Positions 34,028-45,439 of a stretch of 64,000 nt of DNA are shown here, piece by piece. A program made the translations under genes and the position numbers. A model generated the notes under the pieces. That model made no database searches. It was not told where the DNA came from and saw only the letters and a list, made by a program, of their open reading frames with translations. Source of the DNA: Nectonema munidae (Eukaryota; Nematomorpha; Nectonematoida; Nectonematidae); contig JAUIRK010001035.1 of NCBI GenBank assembly GCA_030549495.1, positions 124,001 to 188,000 on the forward strand, read 5' to 3'. How positions within the stretch are numbered: position 1 is the stretch's first letter; every line of letters begins with the position of its first letter.

Positions 34028-36412
34028 AATACGAGTTTTCTAGTCATCTGCAGTAGAAACAATTTTGTTTCAGAGATAAATGAAATCGTTTAGAATTTCT
34101 AGTTGTGAACTAGAAAACGGTAGTGTTGAGTGATGTATATTCGGTTTTCTTGGTATATACAAGGATTCCGACTTTAAAGGAAGTGTATGATTTTCTTAGC
34201 ATCTGCACAGTTGTCAAAAAATAGAGTGATATTATCTGCGTAATCTACGCCTATTATGTAAATTGCACTGTACTCCTCTGTAGTTTCCTAATGCAAAACC
34301 GATTTATTGTATAAATCTATGGATGTTTGTAGAACACCGTCAAAGCAGAGTATGAAGAGAAACAGGACCAGAGTAGAAAAATCAGTTTCGTCAACTGGTG
34401 ACCTTGCGATAACACAATTTTTTTGTAGAGCATCGTAATAGCTTGTACTGTTTTATCTGGTATATCAAAAGCATTTAGAATGTTAACTTGGCTTTAGAAA
34501 TATCAATAAAAAAAGGATTACGGCATTGAGATTTTTGGCTCTTAAACATTGCAATATGCGTATAACAGTCAGTATTTAACCAGTAGAAGATCGATACTTT
34601 CTAAATCCATTTTTAATTTTGTGGAGCATAGATTTGATATCAAGTTGGATAAGGTTCAACATCATTGCATTTTACATTTTCGATGGAATAGCTGTAAGAG
34701 TGATGCTTCTGTAGTTGCTAGGAACTCCCTGATCTCCTTTATCGTGGAAATAAAGTATGCAACCTTCTCTCTAGACTTGTATATCACTTACGTTGTAAAC
34801 AGAATTGCAACATTCTAACAATTCATCAATAAAGTTACTAGTTTTCCTTACTTCAGATGGTATATTATTGTTTATAACAACAGCCTTCTGATTTTTTATT
34901 TTCTTCAGAACCATTACAAGTTCATTCAACGTGACGTCACCTATCTTAATATTTACATCTTCTGAAACTATATGTTGGATAAACTGACCCACAACTACAG
35001 GTTTGGTTTCAATAAAATTTGGGAAATGAGCTTTCCATTTAGAAAGTCTCTCATCATTACACGCTACCTTCACGTATTTTTTTAACTGTTTACTATCTGT
35101 CATCCTAAAGACGACCGTTTGTTATCAGATGTAATCGTCTATTTGCTCTTCAATATAATTTGTTAGCATACCAAAGTGAGTGGTGAGTGTTGTTTTGCTT
35201 CGAATTTCTTTTTAAATATTTGGTATCTCGTCTTAGAAATAGAATTTGCTTGCAGTTCTTCAAGCAAGTTGAAACAATTATTAAATCTAACTAAGGTGAA
35301 ACCTTTCTAACATGAACATCTATATACAGAGAAGAAAAGTCATGTGCTGGTGATCTTACCATCGTTATAGTATTGTTTTGGGGGAGATTTAGTTAGATTT
35401 TAAAGGTACCAATTCTGACTCGATGATACAGAATAAAAGTTAAATGTTTCGCAATTGTGAGAACTCTTTATCCACCCTTTTGTTCATGAACATATAGTCA
35501 AGTTGAGCTATATGTCCCATGGAATGGGCATGGATCAAATTTTTCTCGGGTCTCTCTTGGAAGCGGATGTTCAAACAGCGAAGTTTATTTCTAATATTGA
35601 AGATGTTCGCCATTCCGATAAGTTGATTGGTTATATGCAAATTTTGGTTGTTTGGATTTGTTGATTAAATAGTACTTCCATCACTAATTTTGATAACGTT
35701 TGCATGCCAACTTGGAGTTTATTATTCAACGGCTGAATCTTTACTTAGAAATTTGTAATTTATAATAGCAAGAAAACACGATGGTTATAGATGTTATATT
35801 TTATGGTAGGATTATATCTGTCAAATCCTGTATATTATTTATCCATTCAAAGTTGCCTTCTAACGAACCACACTTTAGAGAGTTGAGAATTTATATCCAA
35901 AATGCATGACTGTATTTCAAATAATAGATATTCATGTAGTGAATTTTACTTAGGACAAAGTTTTGTAATTGAACCTTTTTATCATTTTTGAAATTAATAT
36001 TTCTAACTTAAAAAAGCAAAACTAGATTTAATTATATTTAAGCTATTTTTTAGGAGTATTTCGTATATGATTAAAATTAATTTGTAAATTATATTTTTTA
36101 GAAAACATTTAAAAAAATCTACAAAAATATATAATTAACCCCATCTGAATTGAAAATAATGACTGGATTGCCTTTTATCTCAAAATTCACTAATGTGAAT
36201 TTATTTAAAAAGTTAAAATTGAGATAATAACCAAATGGAGTTTTAAAAGGCAAAGAATTGAGCATATTACATTAGATTTGTTGCATAGAGATTTATTTTT
36301 TGATATTGAGCTTTTAAATTTAAAATAAGTAAAAACTTTTGATTTATGAAATTTAAAAATTTTTAACAGCCTTTTCATAAAGACATCATTTTGAGATGGG
36401 ACATGATTGATA
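34028..36412 (-). repeat. Tandem duplication, unit 2 (second LINE segment)
   Basis: Carries the same LINE pieces: reverse transcriptase start at 34771-35103, endonuclease piece at 35440-35640, and RT core down to 34028, where it is cut off. The LINE's C-terminal part is therefore present only next to unit 1. Repeat R (36231-36425) continues past the unit's outer end. Confidence 0.9.
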
Positions 36413-36425
36413 AGAAAGAAATTCT
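36231..36425 (-). repeat. Dispersed repeat R, copy 3
   Basis: Same match to 17241-17470 as copy 2, but homology continues beyond 36412 (AGAATTTCTTTCTTATCAA on the minus strand). This marks unit 2's outer edge as the original flank. Confidence 0.6.
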
Positions 36426-36704
36426 TTATCAAATACATAATATTTCTAATTTAAAAGGGAGGAATTTCTTCAGAAGATACTTTTGGTGCGATTTTTTTTA
36501 TCAAATACACATAATATTTATAATTTTCAAGGATGTAAATTCGTCACGAGATAAAATTAGATGCTAAGGCTATTCTTAATCAAATCTAAATTATTTAATA
36601 ATGCGTAAGGCAACGTTGTTGTCCATAGATAGAAAAAGAGAAAGGAGTAGAGAGTAAGTTTATTCTTAAAAATCTCAACTTTAGATTGGCGAAGGTCATT
36701 TTCG

Positions 36705-36751
36705 CCCCCCCCCCCCCCCTGAAAACACATGGGGGGGGGGGGGCGGGGGGC
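36705..36751. repeat. Adjacent poly-C and poly-G tracts
   Basis: A run of 15 C, an 11-base spacer (TGAAAACACAT), 13 G, then C and 6 G. Together with the following CGGTTGCCCCTTCGCCCCCC, this probably represents the expanded GC-rich terminus of a decayed hAT-like element (CAGGGGCGCACATCC read inward from about 36787). It can pair with itself as a hairpin or form quadruplex and i-motif structures, and its length may be unreliable in assembly. Confidence 0.6.
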
Positions 36752-36957
36752 GGTTGCCCCTTCGCCCCCCGGATGTGCGCCCCTGCTTTAGAAAAAGAAT
36801 GTGAGATAAAAAATTTTGACCGTTTTAGCATTTATCAAGAATATGATACGTTCAACTTATAACATTTCAATTTGTGGTGTAAGTAAATATGAATAATTTG
36901 GAGTATGGGAGTTTAATTAATTTTTTAAAATAAAATCAAATTAATAAATTTACTTAC

Positions 36958-37070
36958 TTGAAACGTAGTGAACATGCTTTTATAAGGCATCATATTGTTT
37001 TTTTGGTGAGAAAGCAAACTTTTTAGACAGTCCATTTCTTCGTCTATTTCTTTTAAAATACTGTGCATTT
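36958..37070 (-). CDS. Spectrin-like gene, exon 5
   Basis: Minus strand: acceptor TTCATTTCCATAG before 37070 and the consensus donor TTTCAA/GTAAGT after 36958. The first two bases (AA) complete a codon split with exon 4, whose last base is G, giving GAA. Then 37 open codons follow: MHSILKEIDEEMDCLKSLL, then SHQKNNMMPYKSMFTTFQ. The first part is a strongly amphipathic charged helix. The good donor means the gene continues towards lower coordinates; the block at 27454-27693 has the right entry phase. Confidence 0.6.
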
Positions 37071-37335
37071 CTATGGAAATGAATAAAAAGTTAATTAGTT
37101 AATTCAGCTATTATGTTGTGTCAGAAAATAGATTCTAGGAAAATTGAAATTGCTCAAAATTTAATGTTAAATGACTTTTAAATATTTTCATTTTTGTATC
37201 AAAATCGTGCATTAATAATTCATAAACATTCAGAACCTTAGAAAACGATATTAAAATTACAATGAATAATAAGATTGTATATTTTTAACTCAAAAATTAA
37301 GTTAATTTTACAATTATATAAAAATTACTCCATTT

Positions 37336-37459
37336 TTAACCCGCTAGCGACCAGAATAATCAGACGATATCTAGAAAAAGCAGATTTGTATTAAAAAGAA
37401 TTAATAAACGCAGACGATTCACATTTTTGTAAAGTCGACTGTGGTCGATAACCAGTTAA
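37336..37459. mobile_element. TTAA-flanked MITE, copy 3 (subfamily II)
   Basis: TTAA at 37336-37339 and 37456-37459. The ends are CCCGCTAGCGACCAGAATAA on the left and CTGGTTATCGACCACAG read inward from the right. Internal CAGACGATATCT, GCAGATTTG and CGCAGACGATTC. It aligns well with 52409-52545, which has the matching ends inverted. Confidence 0.75.
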
Positions 37460-37469
37460 ATTAATATAA

Positions 37470-40290
37470 GATCCAGAAATACAATCTCCATAATTGCAAG
37501 GAATACATTTTTACATAACTGAACTTAATTAGAAATTTGAATGGTGATTGTAATTTTTTTTGTACTTTTTAACTTCTAAAGTAGTGTGATTTTAGAATTA
37601 CATGAAAATCACACCATTTATAATATCACTTTTAAACTTTTTTTTGTATTTTTAATAAAAGTAAAAGACAACTTATAAGAGGTTAGCTTATCTTTGCGTT
37701 CTACATTAGAATTTCAAGCCTAAACATAGTTCAGTGTTAACCAATCAACATCTGAGTGGTCCATTTCATCCAAGAAAAATAGATGCGATTAAGTAAAAAA
37801 AGTCAAAAATTGTCTGCCCCGTTAATACTGAAGATGGGATGAATTAATAATAACAAACTAGAATTTTTTTTAGAAATACTAAAAATTAGTATTTCTACAT
37901 TAAATAAATGAGTAAACGTTTTACTATGTGTTTTTATAGTTTTTGTCTTTAAACAACATACGTAATAATTAATACGTGTATATTATACAGAATTTTATAA
38001 AATAAGCTTTCCTTAGACAGGTCATAAAGCCGAGGATCTATACTAAGGGGGCTAACAAATTTGAGATGCGGATTTGAGAGGCTAACGGTTTTTAAAATCA
38101 TATATGCCCACAAGATACAGCCCCAGTCCTCACGCTCCCCTAATCCGCCCTGTCCAACTAGTCGTCAAAAAGGTTAATATTTTTTTATCTTTATTATATA
38201 AAATTATATAAATGTTATCTTACTTTTTTCATATTTTATCCTAGCATATGTAAATAGCTATCTCAATTTTTTACAAATTCAAGTTTTTCCTTAATTTGCA
38301 TAATAGTTGACAAGTGTTCAACCAATGCAAACCTATTTGAAGGAATTAGGATTAGTTTAGAATTAACATTAGTGTTAGTATTAAGGTTAGTGTTAGGTTT
38401 TGTGTTAGCGCAATCGTACGTACATACATTTTAGTTTACTAGTGATAGGATGATTAATCCGAATCAGAATTTTCTCATGTATTGGAATCGGAATCGCATC
38501 GAAAAATTTACTGCTCCCGATTCTTCAATTATTTTTTATTAAATAAACAAGGTTAACATTTTATGTATAGCAAGGTCAATTGTTGAATACTCTTTTCTGT
38601 TTTTGTATCTATATATAAGATAAAAATATACTTTCTTCCATATAGAGAATTAGTAGATTTATCTAAGATAGCGGTTTTAACTAGAATAAGGTTAGAAACA
38701 AGTTTAAAACGCCATATATATAAATTGTATGGAGATGTGAGTGTGAAGACGAGTTAAACGGAAAAAAAGAATTTTGATGTAATGCTCTTCTTTGTATATT
38801 ATATTTAATAGAGGTAGTTAAGTTTATGATCGGGAGTTTTTATTTCTGACTTCTGTGGGTTTGGAAAGAGTGTTTTAATTGGAAATGATAATCCAAGGAT
38901 TTGAGGGCTATTTTGTTCGTAGCATCGTGTAGATCTTCGGTTTTGAGAATGAGGTTTAAAGTAGAATTTTATGTCATTTTAGGATTTATTATTGTTTTTA
39001 AAATGTGTTTGCAACTTGTGTAAAAGGTTTATACGGTAATTATTATCATTTATGCTAAGTATAAGAATATAAAAAAATTTTGATGTTTTTTGTAAACTTC
39101 AAATATAATTCCTAATTAAATATTTAGTAGATTTTTATAAAATATAAAGTTTTAAAACAAAAAGAATTGGTATCGGCATCGTATATTTTTTTAAGAATCC
39201 GCATCATACAAAACTTTAGGATCGTCCCATGACCAAAATTTGCACATACATTTGTTGACATTCTTGACACAAACTTTCCTATTTATTTCTATTTATACAA
39301 GTCTGATAAAAAGATCTAGACATGCATAACATATTGACATTGGACACCCAGGTCCCAGGCATAGACTGAAATAATTAAATCTCAAAACCTATGGTATCCT
39401 ATGGATATATCATTTCAAATTTATATCTAATTTGAGATTTTTAAGGCCAACTTTTCAAAAGGCCAACTTATTTTATAGTATAATGCGATTCATAATTTAT
39501 TTATTAAATATATTTAATTTAAAATGTACTATTGCACACATTTCCTTATGGCAGAAATTTTTGATTCCATATAATCAGCCAGTCTTAAAGATCCGTCTCA
39601 GTAATCCAATGTGACGGAAAAACGAGGATTCACTTTATTAAAAAATATCAACAAAATGATATTCAGACACCCATAATAAAATAAATTTAGTTTGAATAAT
39701 TTTTGGTGTGCCTTTAACTTTAAATGCAAATTATATAACTTGTTTATTAGTCTTCCTGTAAGATTTTCTAAATCGAAGATTTTTCATAAGTTCCAATAAT
39801 ATATACCACTTTAGAGAAGTTAAGATGTCATAAAAAATAAAAAAGATGACAGATTTTCTATTTTCATACAAGAGAAGTGAATGCTAAACAATTCCTTATT
39901 TACATGCGGTAAAAGTATAGTGTAAAAATCTACGACTAAAAGATATTTAGATAGTTTGCTATTTTTAACGGAAATTGACGAGAAAAACTTATCTTAGCCA
40001 ATCTAATAATAGAATGTGTTCTAAAATCTCCAAGGCTATAAACGATCTTAATTGAAACCACTCAAAAGGTCATTTCACTTTGGTTATTACATAGGTAAAA
40101 ACAATGAAACTCATCTTTCTGAAAAGCGCATAATAGTATAGTACAAAAAATTTGTTCTACATTTGGAGAAATAATTCCACAGGGCAAAATAATTTCGCCA
40201 AAAGTTATGATCGATACATAAAACTAACGTGGCTCATTTGATTCATAAAGAAGTATTATATTAGAGTTTAGACAAACGACTTTAGAATTA
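37470..40290. other. Non-coding stretch, probably intronic
   Basis: No exon is supported. GAATCGGAATCG-type sequence at about 38445-38525 and CGGCATCG/ATCCGCATC at about 39170-39205 look like ends of a decayed MITE (similar words occur at 45340-45415). Degenerate TTAGTGTTAGG repeats lie near 38350-38400. Confidence 0.4.
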
Positions 40291-40317
40291 GAAATTAGGG
40301 TGTAAACGTTTTCAAAC

Positions 40318-40507
40318 CTTTTTCTAGTTTTTCTATTTTCAATTTATAAACAGAGGCATCATCGATTAGTCTCCACTTGCCAATGACCGCATCTAACTTT
40401 GTCAAAACTTCTTTTTCTAAGTTAGGGTGTCTTTTGATTATTTTCGCTCCAAAGCATTTTAAAGCTTCGACTTCATCGGCAATTGGCTTAATTGATGATA
40501 TGGATGA
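40318..40507 (-). CDS. Spectrin-like gene, exon 4
   Basis: Minus strand: the acceptor TTTTTATTTTTAAG precedes 40507. Sixty-three codons and one base follow, to the donor AAAAAG/GTTTGA at 40318. The peptide holds KPIADEVEALKCFGAKIIKR, HPNLEKEVLTKLDAVIGKW and RLIDDASVYKLKIEKLEK. The pattern of an I-x3-G-x2-(L/I)-I helix followed by a V-x3-L-x3-(V/I)-x2-(R/K)W helix is that of spectrin repeats in spectrin, dystrophin and nesprin-type proteins. If the donor is not used, the frame ends at TAA at 40295 and this would be the last exon. The phase match to exon 5 favours splicing. Confidence 0.6.
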
Positions 40508-41011
40508 CTTAAAAATAAAAAAGAAATGATAATACTTGTAATATAAAAAGATCAACTATACGACTTCAAAAACAAATCTTAACATCAAACTAAACATTGC
40601 TTTGTTCAAAAAAACAAGTTATAAAATTATCTAATGTAATAATGCTCAAATATCCCGCTTTCACTTATGAATTATGATATCTATATGAGAGAGATTACAT
40701 GCAGTTTTGTTATGATTGTATGCTAATAAGGATGCTTACTTTTGAATCATTCTAAGCTAAATTTTTCATTAAGAGCCATCGCTTACAAATAATTCACTTT
40801 AAAAATAGCCAACCATAAATAGTTTTATAGCATGTAAAATTATCAAAAAGTTAATTCCAACAATGCTGAAAAAACAGTGTCGAAAATTTTTTTAAAGGTT
40901 TCAAATTAGTATAAATACAAAGAAAATATATAATTATTAAAAACAAATGTAAAAACAGAAATTCTTTCTTTATTCAAAACTGGTAGTAATAGTTGGGTTG
41001 ACCTATCATAC

Positions 41012-41161
41012 ATTTAAGACTCGGAGTGGAGTTTTTGTCATAAAATTCAATTTAAAATACTCGTCTAGATGATTTTTAGTAGTTGTAATATCCAAGGTTA
41101 AGTGCTTCAAGGCTGTAATCTCAAGTTTAATTGAGACAAGTAATGGTTTATTGTTCATATC
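41012..41161 (-). CDS. Spectrin-like gene, exon 3
   Basis: Minus strand: acceptor ACTTTTAACTTAG before 41161, 50 codons open in phase 0, donor AAT/GTATGA after 41012. The peptide reads DMNNKPLLVSIKLEITALKH, then LTLDITTTKNHLDEYFKL, then NFMTKTPLRVLN. It is helical with hydrophobic residues every three or four positions. Entry and exit phases match exons 2 and 4. Confidence 0.55.
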
Positions 41162-41385
41162 CTAAGTTAAAAGTCAATAGATAGATTCTTCTAGAATAGC
41201 TACATTGAAGTGAAGCACTTAGGTAAGTTGCATTGATATGCAGCAAACAATGACACAAATAATAGCAGTGTAACGATTTATGAATTTACTTAATAATCAT
41301 ATTTTGTAAAAAGAATACGATTTTTGCACAACACTTTACATGTGTTGGATACATTCACCATGGAAATGTATTTCATGATTTTACA

Positions 41386-41622
41386 TTATGGAAAAGTTAT
41401 AGTTGTTGTTGACGGCAGATATCTTGTTATCGCCATACCAGTGGCGACCGAGCCGATTTGGTTGTAACCAGGAGAGATGTGGGTGTATGTATATGTGTAT
41501 ATATATAAATAAGTTTTTTTTAAATATCTAAATCTGTGTGTAATGTTAGCATAAAGGAATATGAGATTTAATGATGTATTATGGAGGTTTGAGATGGGGG
41601 CGATCTTAGTTTGTTTTTCCAT
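41386..41622 (-). other. GC-richer patch in intron
   Basis: The segment 41400-41490 has several CpGs (GGCGACCGAGCCG) and a (TG/TA) run next to it. A donor-like CACTG/GTATGG exists on the minus strand, but no acceptor fits. It may be a repeat fragment or a conserved non-coding piece; no exon is called. Confidence 0.2.
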
Positions 41623-42386
41623 TTTGAGAGGAGGTTGGAAACCGCGTGTGGATTAAGCTAAAGATCGAGTGATTTAAGATTGAATAGGTGTATTTTGCAG
41701 GGAGGGCAGTGAGAGTTTCTACTTTCATGATTCAAATTTGTTTATCTTCTACTCTTTGGAAATAAGATTTATCATTATTTTAAGCGTCAACAATATTTCT
41801 AGTTTAAAGAATTAATCAAATACATTAGTAGAGTTAGCATGCATAGAATACACTTAGATATAAAATCGCATATAGGAAAAAATAAATCAAACCAAATATA
41901 TTACTAAATTGACCGTCTATTCATTTATCGCCAAAAGAATTCGTAGATTTTAGACAAAATTATTTTGTTACTTTGTCCACGTTTTTTATATATATTTCAG
42001 TTTAAATATTTCTTAAGAGATTAGCTGAATATTTTTCTCTTTGATTTATTGAAATGAAGAAATTAATAACAATAAAATAAAGTACGAATTCCAATAAACA
42101 TTGATAAAAATACTATAACAATTCGTTTTTCTTCCAACTTTAACGCAGATCTAAGCGTGAAAAATTGTCTGAAAAGCCAACTAAGTTAAGTAAACATTAA
42201 ACTGAACTTAATATAAAATTATATATTTATGAGCATCATATGAAACAAGTCAAACTTTAATAATTTATTGTCTATAAAATTTAGTTATATGTTTTTGATG
42301 TCACTGAAGAGCAGATAAGCATTCATGGCCTTTTTAATAGCAATCGCGTATTGGTGAGATTTCCTTACAAAATTTATGGTCAATAA

Positions 42387-42641
42387 ATGATAAGCATTAT
42401 TAATACTTTTATGGATACATGGTTGACCATAAAAATACCTTTACGTATTAGGACTTTCAAAAGTAAAGAAGAAGATTACATTGCAGATACAATTTCAAGC
42501 ATTTATGCATCAATCCTTAATTGGACTAATATTCTAACCATGTGTTTAGGGGAGATCATTACACTAGTTAAATTAAAAAGTTTAAATGTCTTACTATTTA
42601 TAAAGTTGCTGGTACTATTTAGTCAAGTTACACTTCTTTAA
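42387..42641 (+). other. 84-codon open frame, unassigned
   Basis: An ATG-initiated plus-strand frame (SKEEDYIADTISSIYASIL) without recognised domain or exon borders. It lies in the intron between exons 2 and 3 of the minus-strand gene. Chance is a reasonable explanation. Confidence 0.12.
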
Positions 42642-43170
42642 AAAAGTAATAGCAAATGTAGTGGGGTTTTCATTGAGAAGGCTCAATTGTACCGCTTATG
42701 TCAAAGTATGTGCAAAGAAGGTTTGATCCCAGATTCGAATCCAAGCATTTAGAATTTCAAACCACCATACATATGCCACTCATATCTGTTAAAAGCTCAT
42801 TTACTTTCAGACACAAAGTCAAATTTATTAGAATTAATTTATCAGAAGTAAAAAAAAATTATAAAGGAAAATAGCAATAGTTGGTTTGTCAGTAAATCAA
42901 TGATATAGCGATTCGCCTCAGCATACTGCTTGAAGAAACTTTTTTTTCCTCCACATGGCTTAGAAGAAAAGCTATGACGTATCAGACACAATTGACGTTG
43001 GCCCTGATTGAAAAAAGGGTTTTATAAAATCAATCTCAACTAACCCTAGCAACAAATTTTTACAACGCAAGAATCCAACAAAAGTATGCCTTCTAAATTT
43101 TGGTAGTAGAAGCAAATTTCCAAATATTGGTCTCCAGGATAAGATACTTAGATAAACTGCTAAATATTAC

Positions 43171-43305
43171 TGTATGAATTTCTATAGTTGAAGATAATGA
43201 ATTAAGTTCTTCCATTAATCTATTATACTTTTCCAAATAGTCATTGAAAGTTAGCTTCTCATGATCTTCACTTGATGTATTCAATCTATCTTGACTGATA
43301 GCTTC
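43171..43305 (-). CDS. Spectrin-like gene, exon 2
   Basis: Minus strand: acceptor TTGATTATTTTTTAG before 43305, exactly 45 codons in phase 0, donor CATACA/GTAATA after 43171. The peptide reads EAISQDRLNTSSEDHEKL, then TFNDYLEKYNRLMEELNSL, then SSTIEIHT. The middle is a coiled-coil-type helix. The 135-bp length equals the shorter form of the 27.6-kb block. Confidence 0.55.
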
Positions 43306-43860
43306 CTAAAAAATAATCAATCCTAATATTATTGAGAAAGTTAATCTGCAAATAAAACAAAATATTTTAAATAAGGATTTAAATCAAATAAATTATATTT
43401 AATTTTTAATAAATAAATTGGTCTTCTTTAATAGCATAGAATTAAAATATACTAATATGGGATATCTCTCCTGCGTGATAGTGTAATCGATAATGGAGAC
43501 ATTATTTTACAAATAAAGTATAATTAACTTAAAATAAAATATGCATTAACTAGTTTACCAACACGAAAATCATTTGGAATGTCAAAACACAACTAAACAA
43601 ATGCATAAAGAGTTTCTTAATATGCGTTTTTCTAAATATCCTTTATCTACCCTGGTTAATTCATTAATGCATATTTTTAATGCATATATTAGTAAAATAG
43701 GAAAAAATGTCAATCAATTATTTGAGTCATTTTCAAATTTGATTGTTATTTGTTAACACAATCCGTTTAATAAAAATATTAAAAAAGGACTTTTTACAAA
43801 AAATGTAAAAAAATAATAGTTTCGCATTATATAAGAAAGGTTGGCAAATAGATAAAACAT

Positions 43861-43991
43861 ATTGTCGGTAATCGCATCCAAGGAAAGAAAATTTTCCATT
43901 GTGGGGCAGATGGTGAGGATATCTTCACTCAAGAATTGAACCCTAGAAAACCTCTATTGAGAGCTTACGCTCACCACCACTAAGCCATCTG
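43861..43991 (-). mobile_element. tRNA-derived SINE, copy S4
   Basis: Read on the minus strand: an A box TGGCTTAGTGGTGG, about 45 bases later a B box GGGTTCAATTC, then the family tail ACCATCTGCCCCACAATGG and GGATGCGATTACCGACAAT. This is the most complete copy in the window and shows the tRNA-like head joined to the tail shared with S1-S3. It lies in the intron between exons 1 and 2, in the same orientation as the gene. Confidence 0.75.
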
Positions 43992-44453
43992 AAATATTGA
44001 AATTTAGTATTTTTCATAGAAAGTTTAGGAGTAAAAATTACTAAAATGGGAAGGAGGCAGTCTTAGACAACGAACTTTAGACAAAAATATCATAAAATTA
44101 ACTACAAGTTTCATCTATTTCAATGATTTAACGTTTATCTTATTTCTTTGTCTTAGTATTTCTACGTCACCAACTGCACTCCGAAACATAGTACTTTTAG
44201 TTGTTGAATTGAAATAAGATAAAATAATTGAGATTGAATAAGATGCTTCAATGTAAATTTTGCCACAGGGAGCCACATACGCATGTGAGTACACTGTAAA
44301 GTGTAAGGGTTAGCAAATACAATTTTTAAACATATAGTATACACATTGTATGGAAATATTGCTATAATTTGTTTTCCTAATGTGTGAACAAAGTGATGGC
44401 TACGTCATCAACTGTTTTAACTTGGCAAACTTTATAAAATCAAGCATCGGCAC

Positions 44454-45143
44454 TAGAGCTTCTGTCTCGAGATTTCTCGAGTCTCGATTCTCGAGAATTT
44501 TAGAATTTTTTTATTTCTTGATTCTCGAGAAATTTTTGTCGAGACTCAAGAATTTTAAAAAAATTTTATTACTGAAAATATGTTAAATTTTGAATAAATA
44601 TTAATAAAAAATAAATAATTATGTGTAATGCACGATCAACTTTTGAAGAAATTTTAGAATGTACAAAAAATATTTTTGATAAATTTTTTTCTCATTATTC
44701 AGAGCATGGAACTGTTATACAAGAAAGCCAAATTCAAGTCGAATCTGTTGATGAGTTTGAAGAAGAATCTCTAACTCAAAGTTTAAATAGAGAAATTAAA
44801 GAATTCATGTATGATAAAAAAAAAAGAAAAAGTTAGTACAATAGAAGAACTACAGATGTTCAAACAAAACAAAAATTTTTATTTATCAGAATCGATGCAA
44901 TTGTTAAAAAAAATTCTCTTTTATGCATCCAACCAACTTCTTGTCAATGCGGAAGAATTTTATTTCCAAAACGATTGAGTTTGAAAAACGAAACTTTAAA
45001 TGCTCTTGTTTTTTTAAAAAAGTTATTTTACTAATAAAACAAAATATTTTTTTCGTAAAATATATTTTAACTTCTCGAAACTTTTCTCGAGTCTCGAGAA
45101 TCATATATTTTTTTTCTCGTTTCTCGAGAAATCAGAAGCTCTA
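44454..45143 (+). mobile_element. Internally deleted hAT element with 8-bp target duplication
   Basis: Flanked by ATCGGCAC on both sides (44446-44453 and 45144-45151), a perfect 8-bp duplication. The terminal repeats begin TAGAGCTTCTG at each end, followed by many TCTCGAGA words as subterminal repeats. The interior encodes the end of a hAT transposase. A 71-codon frame at 44621-44836 (acidic, ESVDEFEEESLTQSLNREI) leads into ELQMFKQNKNFYLSES-like sequence and, in a second frame, GRILFPKRLSLKNETLNAL. That is the hAT dimerisation region (usually seR-FS-g, then R-L-etl-al-fL). The DDE core is gone. Confidence 0.8.
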
Positions 45144-45329
45144 ATCGGCACCGATCTTTTATAAGTTGATCTGCATCGTTTAGAATTATGGGAGAGTACA
45201 ACACTAGTATTAATAATTTATGAAATCCCAAATTGAAACAGCGATTTCTTGAATGCCCTGAAAGTTTTAGAAATTTAATAAAAGTCTCGTTTACAATCTT
45301 ACTGTAGCACAGATATATATAGCTGAATC

Positions 45330-45439
45330 AGAGTCACGATATTAAAATCCCACTTCAGGGACAGGAATCAGGGTAACCTAAATTAAATAGTATCGGGATT
45401 CGGATTCGCCAAAAATTTGACGTAATTGCCCACCCCTGC
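45330..45439 (-). mobile_element. MITE terminal fragment
   Basis: On the minus strand it begins CAGGGGTGGGCAATTACG and continues with GGCGAATCCGAATCCCG-type sequence. This is a hAT-like end without a visible partner. Related GAATCGGAATCG words occur at about 38480. Confidence 0.35.

Noticed and set aside
34549-34818. 89-codon plus frame, also present in unit 1 at 32192-32389
   Set aside because: Antisense shadow of the LINE reverse transcriptase region; duplicated with it.
38340-38410. TTAGTGTTAGG-like run as interstitial telomere
   Set aside because: The units are degenerate and do not form a TTAGG or TTAGGG array.
42678-42745. Another SINE copy (GATTCGAATCC with an upstream GGCTCAATTG)
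   Set aside because: A/B spacing is loose and the family tail is absent; could be chance.
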